A DNA stretch of 64,000 bases from Spongilla lacustris (GCA_949361645.1 OX442432.1:1926674-1990673); one strand, 5' to 3'. Positions 23,761 through 35,567 are shown, numbered from the stretch's first letter. The notes: generated by a model from the letters alone, not told the origin. Translations and numbers: made by a program.

Positions 23761-24899
23761 TCCTCACTCCACAAGTGGACCTAGCAGGTACCACGCACTG
23801 AGGCCAGCCCACGCCCCCGCTACCTTTCTATTGCTGCATATAAGTTGAGTCAGCATTTGAGGGGCCACCACCAGCCCCCTCACCTCAAGCTCGTGAACAA
23901 TACCAGTGGAACCTGTAAAGTGTTCCCTACAACTGAACTTAATAGCCTCACATGTCCATGCCCATGCACAACATAGCCGATGGGGTAGCCTCCACAAAGC
24001 CAGTGCCCAAGTTGAGTCTGCAGCCTCCACACAAACAGGAGCCTGTAGGGCCAGCTCCGCACAGTACAACCACCAGCCCCTCTCTGCTCACTTCAAATGG
24101 AGCCACTAGGCACACTGCAAGTCCAGTCAGCCATCAGCTGCCACATAACCAGGCATCACCCCACAATAATGCCAGCCCTCTGAACTACATGTACCAATGG
24201 ACCCACACATTCCCTGCTCCTAACACAACACATGGAACCAGGAACCATTAGCCCTCACTGCAATTGGACTTATATTAGCACTGGGGCCAGCTCCTGTCCT
24301 TTACAATCAACGGTCCAGAGCCCCCCCCCCCCCCCCCCTCCCCCAAACTGCATATGGACTTGGCACCCCGACAGTTTTAGGCAAGCCATCATCTACCAGT
24401 GGAGCTACTAGCCCCCACACTATGTGTAAATTACCAGTCCCTATTGGAGCCACTGTACATGTATACCTGTTTTCTGTGCACACAATTTTATCTGAGGTGA
24501 AGTGAAGCCTTGTTATTGGTGGGTGAATATCATTACCTGCCCTATCAGTACTAATTTAGGGTGGTAGTTGGTTTATATAGGCAAGCAAGGCATACAAGAA
24601 GGTTTGAGTTGTACATCTAAAATGTACATGTACCCTCTTGCTGGAAACTAGTGCTTTATGTACATGGAGCAATAAGTACCATTTTAAATGTCATAAAAGT
24701 AACATGTGGAATATACAACTGCATGTAAATTGCACACGTAGGCACAGTCCATAAAGGCAACAATATTATGCATCACACCTTCCCAAGTGAAGTTAGCAGA
24801 CCCCACACTGTCAGCAAAGTCACCAGCCTCCTCACTACCAGTGTAACCCACACATGAAGGGGAACCATTTGTAGAGTATGGGCATTATTATGGGGGCTC

Positions 24900-27800
24900 C
24901 ATTGACGACTGGCAGTGAACGGTTTGATAACACCACATGTGGAAGGGCTGGTGGCTCCACTGGTTGTGCAGCGCTTTTGACTGGACTTGCAGTGTGAGGT
25001 TACTAAGTTCAATTGCAGCTTGGGAGTTAATGGTTCCATTGACTTGCAATGAGGAAGGCTGGTAGTTGTACTGTGTGGTGATGGTCCCATTAGCCCCCTC
25101 TTTCAGTGAAGGACAGGTAGTGGGGGGGTGAGGGTGGGCGCTGTGGAGGCTGCTAAGGAATAAGTCCACTTGCTGTGAGGGCTAAACGTTGCACTGGTTC
25201 CATTGGTAGTGTTTGAAGGGGGCATGTGTGATTCCATTGGTACATGTGTATACGTGCACATGTCGCCTGAAATTGCTGCATGGGGCTACTGACTCAATTT
25301 ACAGTGTGAGGGCTGCCTTCTCCACTGGCATTAAGTTGGGGCCACATTGACACTCTGGTTGTGTGACAGCTGGTGCTCCCTTGCTGTGGGGGTCAGGTTT
25401 TGCAGTATTGAGTTCACTTGCAGTATGGGGGTTAATGGTTGGTTCCAAAGGTAGTGTGTGATTGCAGTGAGGCGGAGTGGTAGTTCTATGGCCCCCATTG
25501 GCTCATGGACAGCTGACGCAACTTGCAGTGAAGGACACGTAGTGAGCAGAGGGGGGCTGAGGGGGGGGGGGAGGAGGGGCGAGGGCTGGCACCAGTGTGT
25601 GGTGGGCCTGTTAAGTTCACTTGCATTGAGGTTCAACTTGTAGTGACGGCATGTGTTCTTGGTACATGTTCCCTGACTAATGAAGAGGGTTGGTGGTTGT
25701 ACTGTCCCATTGGCTGATTGGCCCCTCTTTCATTGTACATGTAGGACAGGTAGTAGCAGGGGGGGGGGGGGGGGGCTGTGGGACTGCTAAGTATTAACTA
25801 TGAGGGCTTAAAGTTCCACTTGTTCTGTTGTAGTGTTTGAAGAGGGCATGTGTGGTTTTCTTTTCCCCCTCAAGTACATTTACATGTACCCCTGAAATTT
25901 TTGGGGTTGCTGAATCCACTTGCAGTGCGAGGGCTGGTTTCTCCACTGGCATTATTCTGGGGGCTCGATTAACCACTAGTTGTGTGGCAGCTGGTACTTC
26001 CTTGCTGGGCTCCATCGGTGAGAGGGCTCCACTCATGTGGCCTGCCGTCTGGACTTGCAGTGTGTACTGGTAGAGGGTCTAGTGGCTCTATTTGAAGTGA
26101 GCAGAGAGGGGCTGGTGATTGTACTGTGTGGGGCTGGCCCTATTGGCCCTTGTTTGTGTGGGGGCTGCTGACTCAACTTGGGGTGGCATCTTCACTGACG
26201 TTGTGGAGGCTACCCCATTGGCCCTGGGTATAGCTGAGGGTGTTCTGTAAGAATGGTTCCATGGGCTGCTGGCTGCAGTGTGAGGCTTTATTTATTAAGT
26301 TCAGTTGCAGTGTAGACTTTACAGGTTCCACTGGTATTGTTCATGAGCTTGCGGTGAGGGGGCTGGTGGTTCTACTGTGTGGGGGATCCTAGTTGACTCA
26401 ACTTGTATTGAAAGAAAGATAGTGAAGATAGTGGGGGGGGTTGGTCCCAATGTGTGGAGCCTGTTAAGACCACTTGCGGAGTGAGGGTTAATGATTGATC
26501 TGGTAGTGAGGTCATCACGTGTTGTTGGTACATGTAGTTCATTGCTCCCCTGAAATTGTTGGGGATGCTGATTCCATTTGCAGCCTGAGGGCTGGCATCT
26601 CCATTGGCATTATTGTGCGGGCCACATTTCTGCTAGCAGTGTGGGGGTATGATAACTCTATTTGTGAGAAGACTGGTAGCTCCAATGTTTGAGCAGAGGT
26701 TCCATTGGCTTGCAATGAGGAAGGCTGGTAGTTGTACTGTGTGGTGATGGTCCCATTAGCCCCCTCTTTCAGTGAAAGACAGGTTGTGGGGGCTGCTAAG
26801 TAATAAGTCCACTTATTGTGAGGGCTAAAAGTTCCACTGCATGGTTCCATTGGTGGGACATGTGTTATTCCATTGGTACATGTGCGTACATGCACATGTC
26901 CCCTGAAATTGTTGGGGCTACTGACTCCATTTCCAGTGTGAGGGCTGCCTTCTCCACTGGCATTAAGTGGGGGCCACATTGACACTCTGGTTGTGTGACA
27001 GCTGGTGCTCCCTTGCTGGCAGTGTGGGGGTCAGGTTTTGCAGTATTGAGTTCACTTGCAGTATGGGGGTTAATGGTTGGTTCCAAAGGTAGTGTGTGAT
27101 TGCAGTGAGGCGGAGTGGTAGTTCTATGGCCCCCATTGGCTCATGGACAGCTGACGCAACTTGCAGTGAAGGACACGTAGTGAGCAGAGGGGGGCTGAGG
27201 GGGGGGGAGGAGGGGCGAGGGCTGGCACCAGTGCTTGCATTGAGGTTCAACTTGTAGTGACGGCATGTGTTCTTGGTACATGTTCCCTGACTAATGAAGA
27301 GGGTTGGTGGTTGTACTGTACCATTGGCTGATTGGCCCCTCTTTCATTGTACATGTAGGACAGGTAGTAGCGGGGGGGGGGGGGGGGGGGTGGGCTGTGG
27401 GGACTGTTACGTATTAACTATGAGGGCTTAAAGTTCCACTTGTTCTGTTGTAGTGTTTGAAGAGGGCATGTGTGGTTTTCTTTTCCCCCTCAAGTACATT
27501 TACATGTACCCCTGAAATTTTTGGGGTTGCTGAATCCACTTGCAGTGCGAGGGCTGGTTTCTCCACTGGCATTATTCTGGGGGCTCGATTAACCACTGGT
27601 TGTGTGGCAGCTGGTACTTCCTTGCTGGGCTCCATCGGTGAGAGGGCTCCACTCATGTGGCCTGCCGTCTGGACTTGCAGTGTGTACTGGTAGAGGGTTT
27701 AGTGGCTCTATTTGAAGTGAGCAGAGAGGGGCTGGTGATTGTACTGTGTGGGGCTGGCCCTATTGGCCCTTGTTTGTGTGGGGGCTGCTGACTCAACTTG

Positions 27801-28130
27801 GGGTGGCATCTTCACTGACTTTGTGGAGGCTACCCCATTGGCCCTGGGTAGCTGAGGGTGTTCTGTAAGAATGGTTCCATGGGCTGCTGGCTGCAGTGTG
27901 AGGCTTTATTTATTAAGTTCAGTTGCAGTGTAGACTTTACAGGTTCCACTGGTATTGTTCATGAGCTTGCGGTGAGGGGGCTGGTGGTTCTACTGTGTGG
28001 GGGATCCCAGTTGACTCAACTTGTATTGAAAGAAAGATAGTGGGGGGGGGGGGGGGGGGGGTTGGTCCCAATGTGTGGAGCCTGTTAAGACCACTTGCAG
28101 AGTGAGGGTTAATGATTGATCTGGTAGTGA
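24900..28130 (-). repeat. ~1.62-kb tandem duplication in the right arm (two copies, inverted relative to left)
   Basis: The reverse complements of the same landmarks recur at ~26508 and ~28128 (GAGGGTTAATGATTGATCTG). Both right-arm copies carry a poly-G run and the GTACATGTAGGACAGGTAGT segment, whereas only the outer copy of the left arm does. Confidence 0.88.
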
Positions 28131-28563
28131 GGTCATCACGTGTTGTTGGTACATGTAGTTCATTGCTCCCCTGAAATTGTTGGGGATGCTGATTCCATTT
28201 GCAGCCTGAGGGCTGGCATCTCCACTGGCATTATTGTGGGGGCCACATCCCTGCTGGCAGTGTGGGTGTCTGATGATCTATCTGCGAGAGGGCTGGTGTC
28301 TCCACTGGCATTGTGGATGTTAGCTCCATAGGCCAGGTTAGCTGGTGGCTCCCTTGCTGAAATTATGGGGCCTGTTAATTCCACTTGATGGCTCCACTAT
28401 TTGGAATGTGAGGCCATTAATTTAAATTGCAGCATGAGGCATAATGGTTCCAAAGGTATATAGTGTGCACTTGCAGTGAGGGGGCTTGTGGTTCTGCTGT
28501 GTGGGGATGGCCTCTTTGGCCCCAGGGCTGCTGAGCGAACTTGTAGTGAAGGGCCTAGCCCCA

Positions 28564-28812
28564 TTAGCCCCTGGCTATGTGGGGGTGGGGCTGGTGGCTC
28601 TTTTGGTAATTCAGGGGCTGCTCACTCCCTATCACTAATACAACCACCAACGTCAGTGGTACGACCGCCATCGCTACTTTTCTCAATCTCTCCATCCTCG
28701 TCCAATGTATCGAGCTTGAATATCGATCGTCGTATTCGTACAGTTCGAACTCATCCGCCGACTGATTCAGTGACTCGACGAGCTCGCCTTCACTCGTGTT
28801 ATACGTCACCAT
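28564..28812 (-). CDS. Identical exon-1-like ORF in right palindrome arm
   Basis: The predicted 82-aa product is identical to that of 19812-20060, on the opposite strand; its start codon is at 28812. The two ORFs point toward each other across the spacer. Identity over the whole ORF implies recent duplication or arm-to-arm gene conversion, and is not by itself evidence of selection. Confidence 0.4.
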   Translation of the reverse strand: MVTYNTSEGELVESLNQSADEFELYEYDDRYSSSIHWTRMERLRKVAMAVVPLTLVVVLVIGSEQPLNYQKSHQPHPHIARG

Positions 28813-29357
28813 ATCGTTTATCTACACCGAAAAACAACCGTTACAAGCACTACAATTCAGCCGCCCGTTTGTTTGGTGACCTTATAGGTGTGGTTATCAC
28901 GCCCTATAGGAATAGTTGAATATTCATGCGCTCCGGAGAATGGAAACTGTTCCGTGTACATATAAAGGCGCGATTCGAGCGGGAAACGTGTACCTACTTT
29001 GCACAGCTGTTTCTCCGTAACGGTTTGTATGAAAATTAACGAACAGAACAAATCAATAGGTATAGGACCTCTCTACCTACAAACCGAATTTGAAGCGATT
29101 TGATTACTCCTACCTAAAGTTATGTCGGGTTTGAACCCGGTGTGGTATCGGACGTTGCAATCCTGGCACGGAGTAAGTGCAAGACCCCAAAATATATTTT
29201 AGCATAGAGAAATGGTGTAGTATGAAGTGCTGAAAATAGGAAGTCAATAGTGCAAACCCTTTTGAAGATATAGTGCTTTGAATTGGATGCTATATATATA
29301 AAATTCACAAGCATCAAAATCTCATAGAACGTTCCATATATATATATATATACAAAG

Positions 29358-30232
29358 TGGGGGGGGGGGGGGAATGATACGAAGTGGCGTACAAAACTGT
29401 GCAATGAACATTCCATGCTTGTGTCACAAGAACAATATTCTATGATTGAGATTGTTGTTATATTATTTGTTGTGCATTAGTTTATTGTCTTTTCACCAAT
29501 TGTGTTTCATTTTTAGATACAATATAGGCAGTATGGAACCTTCTATTGGGCAGCCTTTTCTTTCATGACAGTAACACCATGACCTGGTAGCTGAAAAAGA
29601 TTGAGGTCATGAATGCTTAATTGTTTAGAGAAAAAGATGGACCAAGGCTTGTGAAAAAATTATGTGTTTGCATATTGTTGCTGCTGCCGCTCTGTACAGG
29701 TTCCCACCGAAGCTTCCAGATAGGACGGTATAAGTACACCATGCGGCCTCGAGCTTGCCCTTGTCTCATCCCAACGTAGCTGATCTCATGAACACTTCTT
29801 TTAAGTCTCCGGCAACGTCTCATACTACACAGAAAACTGATTGCTGCATCACCCTCCATAGAAACACACGAAAGTAAAAAAGCATGCAACTCTAACATAT
29901 TGATTGCCACTCACATGGCGCCGTAGAAACGGTTACTAATTAAGGCGGATTACGTAACGTACATATTGTATAGGCTATGGGTCGGTAAGGGGGTGGGGCC
30001 ATGGAATTACTGTTACCTTGTTGGGGGGTTACACACTCCTGGAGGCGGACACATATTCCTGTTACTCCGGTACGCGATATACCCCTATCCATGTAAATTT
30101 AAAATACATGTATTATCAAATGTGTTTTTATATTTCCCGGCATCAATATGAAATCAATACTTTAAACTCTACATACACAGCAAACTACTGCTACTGTAAT
30201 ATTGAATTCAGTACGTACAACATAGTAGTGAT
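29358..30232. other. Intergenic segment between palindrome and beta-helix gene
   Basis: Begins with a poly-G run (29358-29372). A 97-codon minus-strand ORF at 29617-29910 has no recognisable motif, and no conserved coding sequence is visible. 30100-30232 is AT-rich and includes the 3' flank of the minus-strand gene. Confidence 0.6.
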
Positions 30233-33200
30233 TTAGCTGTCCTCCATAATTGGTTCTCGGCTGTCAGTTGAGCCATAGAAGTCTGCCATTGAGACATCAA
30301 GCTTTTCTTCTGTATTATTAAGAACTGAATAGTCAATAACTGTAGTTGCATTGTTTAGGTTGCCAAATATGCGATCTTCAAACTTTAGTGCTACTCTGTT
30401 AAAACACTGGAAGCGTTTCAGTGCTACATAACCATGGTAAACACCTATCACAGCAAATACCAGCAATGCACTTAGTATGCTGAAAAATACAAGGATCCAA
30501 TTATCAGATGTGGTGGGTGTCAAACTGTAGAACATTGTAGCAGATAGAAAAATGATGTTGACAATAAAGAATGTCTCTACCAAATTTAGAAACTGATTCT
30601 TGTATACAGAGAGAACATTAGCCACACCAAGATAGAAGCCAACAACCAAAACAGTAGCCAAGAGGTTAACATTGATATCATTGGATATATTAGTGGTGAA
30701 CACTAGGTAGAGCACAACACGTACCATAAGATGTACCCCGGGCCAGTAACGATACCGATCCTTGAATGGAGCCTGATAAGCATCAATAAATGGCTTCAGT
30801 TTATTTACCCAATGAAAAATTTTCAGGTGCGATTTGGCCTGTAACCATGGTGCCAAAAACAGTAGAGAAGTATATGGAATAATGAAAACTGCAGTTATAA
30901 CTAATCCAGCTATAAGAAGGTAAGCATGTTTCCCTTTGGCATATAAAATGTTACCATCAGCCAACCACACTGGTGGATTGTCATCGATGGAGCTGCCAAT
31001 GTCTAAATTAGTAGATGAAAAGATTGTAACAGTCGACTGAAATAAAGTTGTATATGAAAGTAAAATTAATGTTGCCAAAACAGGTACTGCATTGCGCTTG
31101 CTGAGCCATGCTAGTCTGGATGACCACCTGCTTCCAATGATGATGGCTCCCACCAAGGCTAGGATGTACAGAGGAAACAGAAGCTCCAGCCAGGTCTTGG
31201 CATATGTGTCCATGCCATCATAGAAACAAGTCTCAATTCCAAAGTTTAGGTTCAGCCAATCTATAAACACAAAGAGAAACTTCTCTCCAAAATGATTCTG
31301 ATAGTTTGTTGGTAACAAGTTAATCACCCCAGGCCTGACTATGTTGGCATACAGGATGAGGCCATTGATGGTGCCAACAGACACAGTGCAGTTGAAGAGA
31401 AATATCAAAACCATCAGGACCACTCCCATCAATAGTATTGGAATTAGAAGCCAAACATAGTCATCAGTACACAGCATGCATTGAGCACTTCCAAGCACTG
31501 CACTGAAGTTTGTTTTGCATCCTCCACACAAGATTCCACCACGGTTAAGATTGCACTGCATATCTTGATCATTAAGACTGAAGGTTGTGTCTGTTACATT
31601 GCAGTAATCATAGGGACAATGCTTGTGAACTGCTAGTACTCCAATTGAACTGGTTCCTATCCACAGTGTGCCAATTTTGGTGACTGTTAGTGTGTTTATG
31701 TCACACTTTACATCATATGTCTGTAGGACAAGACCACATGCACATGTTTGTGATGTGCTGTTCCACATAAAGCCAAATGGACATGGGAGAACTGTGACTA
31801 GTGTTAAGTACTTTAATGTGCCACCAAAAAGGTTAAAATATGCAGTTTTAGGTACCAGAACTACTGCAACTGTATGTTCGTAGTTTTCCTCTATAACCTG
31901 GTAGGCATAGTTGATACAGTACTTTTGAGATTGTTGTTGGATTCCGGATGAATCTGGAGTAGTACAATTGAACAGGTTGCTTTGGACAGTGCTGTCCGCA
32001 TCACAGGTATAGCTCAGAACAGTATCAGGTGATATTCCGTTTAATTGGCCAACGGTTACTATAGGGATGGTAATGGTTTGTCCAGGATACACTACATGGC
32101 CAGCACCAGTCAAAGAGGAACAATCTACTGTACTGTTTGTACAGCTGCAGACACTTTGAGGATTTGAGGATATAATTGCTGACAGGTCACCACTGTTGAC
32201 ATAAGTAGCTGTTTTATTTAACACAGTGGTCATATTAGGGCAGTATGTATACATGTAGTAGTTTGGTGATAGTGTACAATCATTTGTACATCTATCAATA
32301 TCTCCTCCGTACAGCACATTGCCTGATACTTCTGCATAGTTACCTTCAAAGTAAAGATGAACTCCTGGATTTTCTAGGGTGCCATAAGGATCATTGAACT
32401 GGAAGATACAGTTTCCATTGCCACCTTTGGTGTAGACATAAATGGCTCCCCCATCGTTCACAGCACTATTGTTAACAATCTTGAAATGAAGGGGTGCTAT
32501 AAAGGTTACACCAGAATTATACAGATAAAGAGCTCCTCCATTGCTTGCTGCTTTGTTGTTGATGAGGCTGACATTCCCTGTTAGGTTGAGATGACTGTAA
32601 TACAGCTCAAACGCACTAAGCAAGCTGTTTGAACCGGAACTATGAATGAAATAGATATAACTTTGTGATGCATAAATGTTTGTACGAACAAAGCTGCAGT
32701 TTGAATATATACTTTTGGTGTTGTATGACCCTATGCCTCCATAACAACCGGCTGTAATAAATGAAGAATCATTGAATTGAACAGGAGTGTTACTTGAAAT
32801 GGACAAGCTGGATGACTGCAGAACTACATTTCCAAAAAAAATGCAGTCCTCTACTTGCACAATTGTATTCATTATCAGCTGGTTCGACATGTCTATCATG
32901 ATGCCAAAGTAATCATAATTGTAATCAGAAGAAAATGTTGAGTTGTCCAGCATTAACAAGTCAGGATCATTACTAAGGGCAGGGTATGATGATGGATTGA
33001 TGAAGTAATATAAGCCACCTCCGATCAGGCCTATCCCTCTGAAGCTATTCACATTTGATAGGGTGATAGAAGAACTCATTTGATTCACCTGAAAGTTAAG
33101 GTTGCCACCATAAAAAGCTTGGTTTCTGTACATTACTGTGTTAATGACATTGATGTGGACAGTGTGTGTGTTCTGCAACATCAGCACTCCCAGTCCAGTT

Positions 33201-34168
33201 CCCATACTTTTAAATTTAGGATCAAAGTAAACTTGTTTCTGTTCAGTAGCTAGTAGAATTGAACCATCAACACCAAGGGCAAATAAACAGCTGGACAGAT
33301 CTAAGCTGGGCTGCGTAGTGTAATTGGACGTCTCATCATAAATAAAAACAGCATTGCCTCCTGCATACAAGTCATCGGCCACATGATTGACATAAAACCT
33401 GGGAGCAATGTAATAGGATCCATCATTACAGTAAGTAAAAGTTTGATCATACAGCTGGAGGTTGCTCTTCACAAACTGATTGTTCCCCACAAAGGATGAT
33501 CCAGAGATCTGAGACTGTCCAAGTATGTTTATCCCCAAGAGGCCATACCCTGTGCTGTTCTGTATGGAAATGGCTTCAATATTGAGGTTGGAGACATTGA
33601 TCATTAGAACAGCTACATAGTGAACTAGGCCAATACTAATAATTGGACTGGTCTTCTGTATATATGATAAAGTGTCTGTCACATTTGCTCCACAGTTCAT
33701 TATTGTAAGACTGGTGAGTGATAGATTAAGGATGTTATTGAAGTGAAATCCAGAAGAGTTATCACATTTGATCACAGATGTTGACTCGAGAAAAGTGACA
33801 CTTTGGTCATCATCAAAAGTTACATTGAAGTTTAGTGTAATCACTTTGTCATAAACTGACATTTGATTGAACGTGCCTAAACCTATGAACGATACGGTTG
33901 ACAGGCTTTGAATGATGAAGTGTCCACTGGTCATCATGTGCACACCGGGCAGAAAACAAAATGTACTGTTTGGCAAAAAGTAAGATGGTGCATTTTGGAT
34001 GTAGGTGTCAAGGGTTTTACAGGGTAGGCTGGTAGAATCCAAACATGTACTGTTGGGAGTAACAATGTAAGTACAGTTCATTAGTGTAAGTCCTATTCTC
34101 TTTACATCACTGCCACTTGCACAAGAAGCAAGAAAACAGAACATAGCTAGTTGAGTATACAACATCAT
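30233..34168 (-). CDS. Secreted-type beta-helix protein with C-terminal multi-TM domain (Pmp-repeat-like), single exon
   Basis: A 1311-aa intronless ORF, ATG at 34168. A signal peptide (MMLYTQLAMFCFLASCASG) leads into about 600 residues of right-handed beta-helix-like repeats rich in Asn, Ser and N-glycosylation sites, with GGALYLYNSGVTF and GGAIYVYTKGGNG turns like bacterial Pmp and pectate-lyase repeats. A Cys-rich juxtamembrane region follows (CPFGFMWNSTSQTCAC, CGGCKTNFSA), then about eight hydrophobic helices beginning LLIPILLMGVVLMVLIFLF, with the family-typical GTINGLILYANIV and LNFGIETCFYDGMDTYAKTW, and a cytosolic tail of ~90 residues. Large families of this architecture are known to me from sponge genomes. 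Function is unknown; a cell-surface receptor or adhesion role is inference. No frame damage. Confidence 0.8.
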   Translation of the reverse strand: MMLYTQLAMFCFLASCASGSDVKRIGLTLMNCTYIVTPNSTCLDSTSLPCKTLDTYIQNAPSYFLPNSTFCFLPGVHMMTSGHFIIQSLSTVSFIGLGTFNQMSVYDKVITLNFNVTFDDDQSVTFLESTSVIKCDNSSGFHFNNILNLSLTSLTIMNCGANVTDTLSYIQKTSPIISIGLVHYVAVLMINVSNLNIEAISIQNSTGYGLLGINILGQSQISGSSFVGNNQFVKSNLQLYDQTFTYCNDGSYYIAPRFYVNHVADDLYAGGNAVFIYDETSNYTTQPSLDLSSCLFALGVDGSILLATEQKQVYFDPKFKSMGTGLGVLMLQNTHTVHINVINTVMYRNQAFYGGNLNFQVNQMSSSITLSNVNSFRGIGLIGGGLYYFINPSSYPALSNDPDLLMLDNSTFSSDYNYDYFGIMIDMSNQLIMNTIVQVEDCIFFGNVVLQSSSLSISSNTPVQFNDSSFITAGCYGGIGSYNTKSIYSNCSFVRTNIYASQSYIYFIHSSGSNSLLSAFELYYSHLNLTGNVSLINNKAASNGGALYLYNSGVTFIAPLHFKIVNNSAVNDGGAIYVYTKGGNGNCIFQFNDPYGTLENPGVHLYFEGNYAEVSGNVLYGGDIDRCTNDCTLSPNYYMYTYCPNMTTVLNKTATYVNSGDLSAIISSNPQSVCSCTNSTVDCSSLTGAGHVVYPGQTITIPIVTVGQLNGISPDTVLSYTCDADSTVQSNLFNCTTPDSSGIQQQSQKYCINYAYQVIEENYEHTVAVVLVPKTAYFNLFGGTLKYLTLVTVLPCPFGFMWNSTSQTCACGLVLQTYDVKCDINTLTVTKIGTLWIGTSSIGVLAVHKHCPYDYCNVTDTTFSLNDQDMQCNLNRGGILCGGCKTNFSAVLGSAQCMLCTDDYVWLLIPILLMGVVLMVLIFLFNCTVSVGTINGLILYANIVRPGVINLLPTNYQNHFGEKFLFVFIDWLNLNFGIETCFYDGMDTYAKTWLELLFPLYILALVGAIIIGSRWSSRLAWLSKRNAVPVLATLILLSYTTLFQSTVTIFSSTNLDIGSSIDDNPPVWLADGNILYAKGKHAYLLIAGLVITAVFIIPYTSLLFLAPWLQAKSHLKIFHWVNKLKPFIDAYQAPFKDRYRYWPGVHLMVRVVLYLVFTTNISNDINVNLLATVLVVGFYLGVANVLSVYKNQFLNLVETFFIVNIIFLSATMFYSLTPTTSDNWILVFFSILSALLVFAVIGVYHGYVALKRFQCFNRVALKFEDRIFGNLNNATTVIDYSVLNNTEEKLDVSMADFYGSTDSREPIMEDS

Positions 34169-34560
34169 CCTGCAATGGAAAAAAAAAAAAAGAAGATCCT
34201 AAAACACTCATGGTACCCAAATAAAAGTTATGGTAGTGCAATACATGTTGTTAAAATTCCATACCATTCCTGCCTGATAGCGGTAATAACATCTACATGT
34301 ACATGTTATCCTTACATGTCAAATAAACGTATATCACAAAGGGAAGGAAACTACGCGAGCTGCGGTGTTTCACTATTAATACAAATTATGTACCATTGAA
34401 TGACATCAGTGATATGTTCAGGTGGTGTTCTTATAATATTAGAATAAATATGTTAAGTTTTTCAGAAGCTATATCAATGAGACCTTGAGGACAACCGTTC
34501 TGCTGAAGCACAGCAGTATATGAAGACAGTAAGCTTCCATTTTGGCATCTAATAGGAGTT
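34169..34560. other. 5' flank of the beta-helix gene
   Basis: Contains an A-run (34178-34191) and AT-rich DNA; no coding potential. The promoter of the minus-strand gene must lie here, but no clear core element is visible. Confidence 0.5.
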
Positions 34561-35005
34561 GGCATTGGAAAGACCCTGAAGCCACTTCCGCCCCTGGAAG
34601 AAAACGGCAAGTTCTTTATTTACTGTTGGGTATAGTATAAAAGCAGTCGGTAGGTTTTTCGAACGCTTTGGAGGAGGAGTTAGTCGAATATATATTAACA
34701 GCTTCGAGAATATATCAAGGCCTTTCGCCTAAGGAAGTGCGAAAGCTTGCCTAGGCCTATCAGTTGGCTATAGCAAAGAGCCTACCTATCGCTATACATG
34801 GGTAGAAAACAATCAAGCTGGCGCTGCTTGGTTTTCTGGGTTTCTAAAGCGTCACCCTACGTTGCACCAGAAGCTACAAACCTTGCTCGGGTTTCCTGTT
34901 TCAACCCCACCACTGTAAATCAGTTTGTTGATAACTTAACAGTTGCACTGCAGCGTAACAAATTTGGTCCAGGAGATTATGGGATGTTGCATTTGAATTT
35001 GTGTT
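34560..35005 (+). pseudogene. Pogo/Tigger (CENP-B/DDE_1-type) transposase remnant
   Basis: In changing frames: FSNALEEELVEYILTASRIY, GLSPKEVRKLA (then a stop), AAWFSGFLKRHPTLH and PEATNLARVSCFNPTTVNQF, VDNLTVALQRNKFGPGDY. This order matches the CENP-B N-terminal region followed by the start of the DDE domain of pogo/jerky transposases. At least two frame changes and a stop make it dead; the catalytic region is missing. Confidence 0.7.
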
Positions 35006-35567
35006 TACTATAGCCTCAGCTGAGTCACATTTTACAGTAAAACGTGTGTGACTTCTTACCCTGTGGTGGGGCAGGTTGTCACAAATGCACTGCTTCAATT
35101 AGAATGGTTATAATTAATTAACGAATTGATTAATAGAAAAACTAGAATAGCCATAATGTAGCTAGATGATTGGAGATTATTTGTTGTCATTAACTATGTT
35201 ATTATAATAAGGGCACTGTTAAATATCAAATTTGTGACTTTTAGCCCCGGTCTCCCCTGACTCACCAACATGTAAGGGATTTATATAGTGATTGATCTAT
35301 CTACAGTAGTAGGCTTAACTAAAAAGTTCTCAGCCCTGGTGACCCCATTTATTATCTGATGTACCTATGACTTCATTATTTAACACTTTAACAAAATCAG
35401 TAATTAATGACTGCAACCATTTCCTTCCCCCATAGCTACTCCCTGTACGAACCCAACTCCATGTACTAATGGGGTCTTGAAAAAGCTATTCATTAGAATA
35501 GTGAGCTGTTAAGTGCAGTACATGATGCCTTAATCATAGTTTGGTATTGTGACTTAAGTCGACTTAA

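Larger units (their letters stand above)
19270..29350. repeat. Giant inverted repeat: ~4.3-kb arms (19270-23560; 25030-29350) and ~1.5-kb spacer
   Basis: The arms are near-identical reverse complements. An 82-aa ORF at 19812-20060 (+) reappears at 28564-28812 (-), and a 74-aa ORF at 20240-20464 (+) at 28160-28384 (-), both with coordinate sum 48624. Outer ends are at (TA)n tracts (19266-19289; 29336-29351). Most of each arm is a degenerate repeat of CACTGCAAGTGGA...CAGCCCCCA-type units with poly-C (left) or poly-G (right) runs. The spacer 23560-25030 is related repeat DNA plus a unique AT-rich stretch (24420-24780). No transposase was seen. Confidence 0.9.

Noticed and set aside
20900..27700. 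Repeated 70-150-codon ORFs in the palindrome (e.g. MEPSKEVPAATQ, MKRACVVFFSPS)
   Set aside because: They recur with repeat copies, change frame between copies, and carry no conserved domain; likely noncoding satellite DNA.
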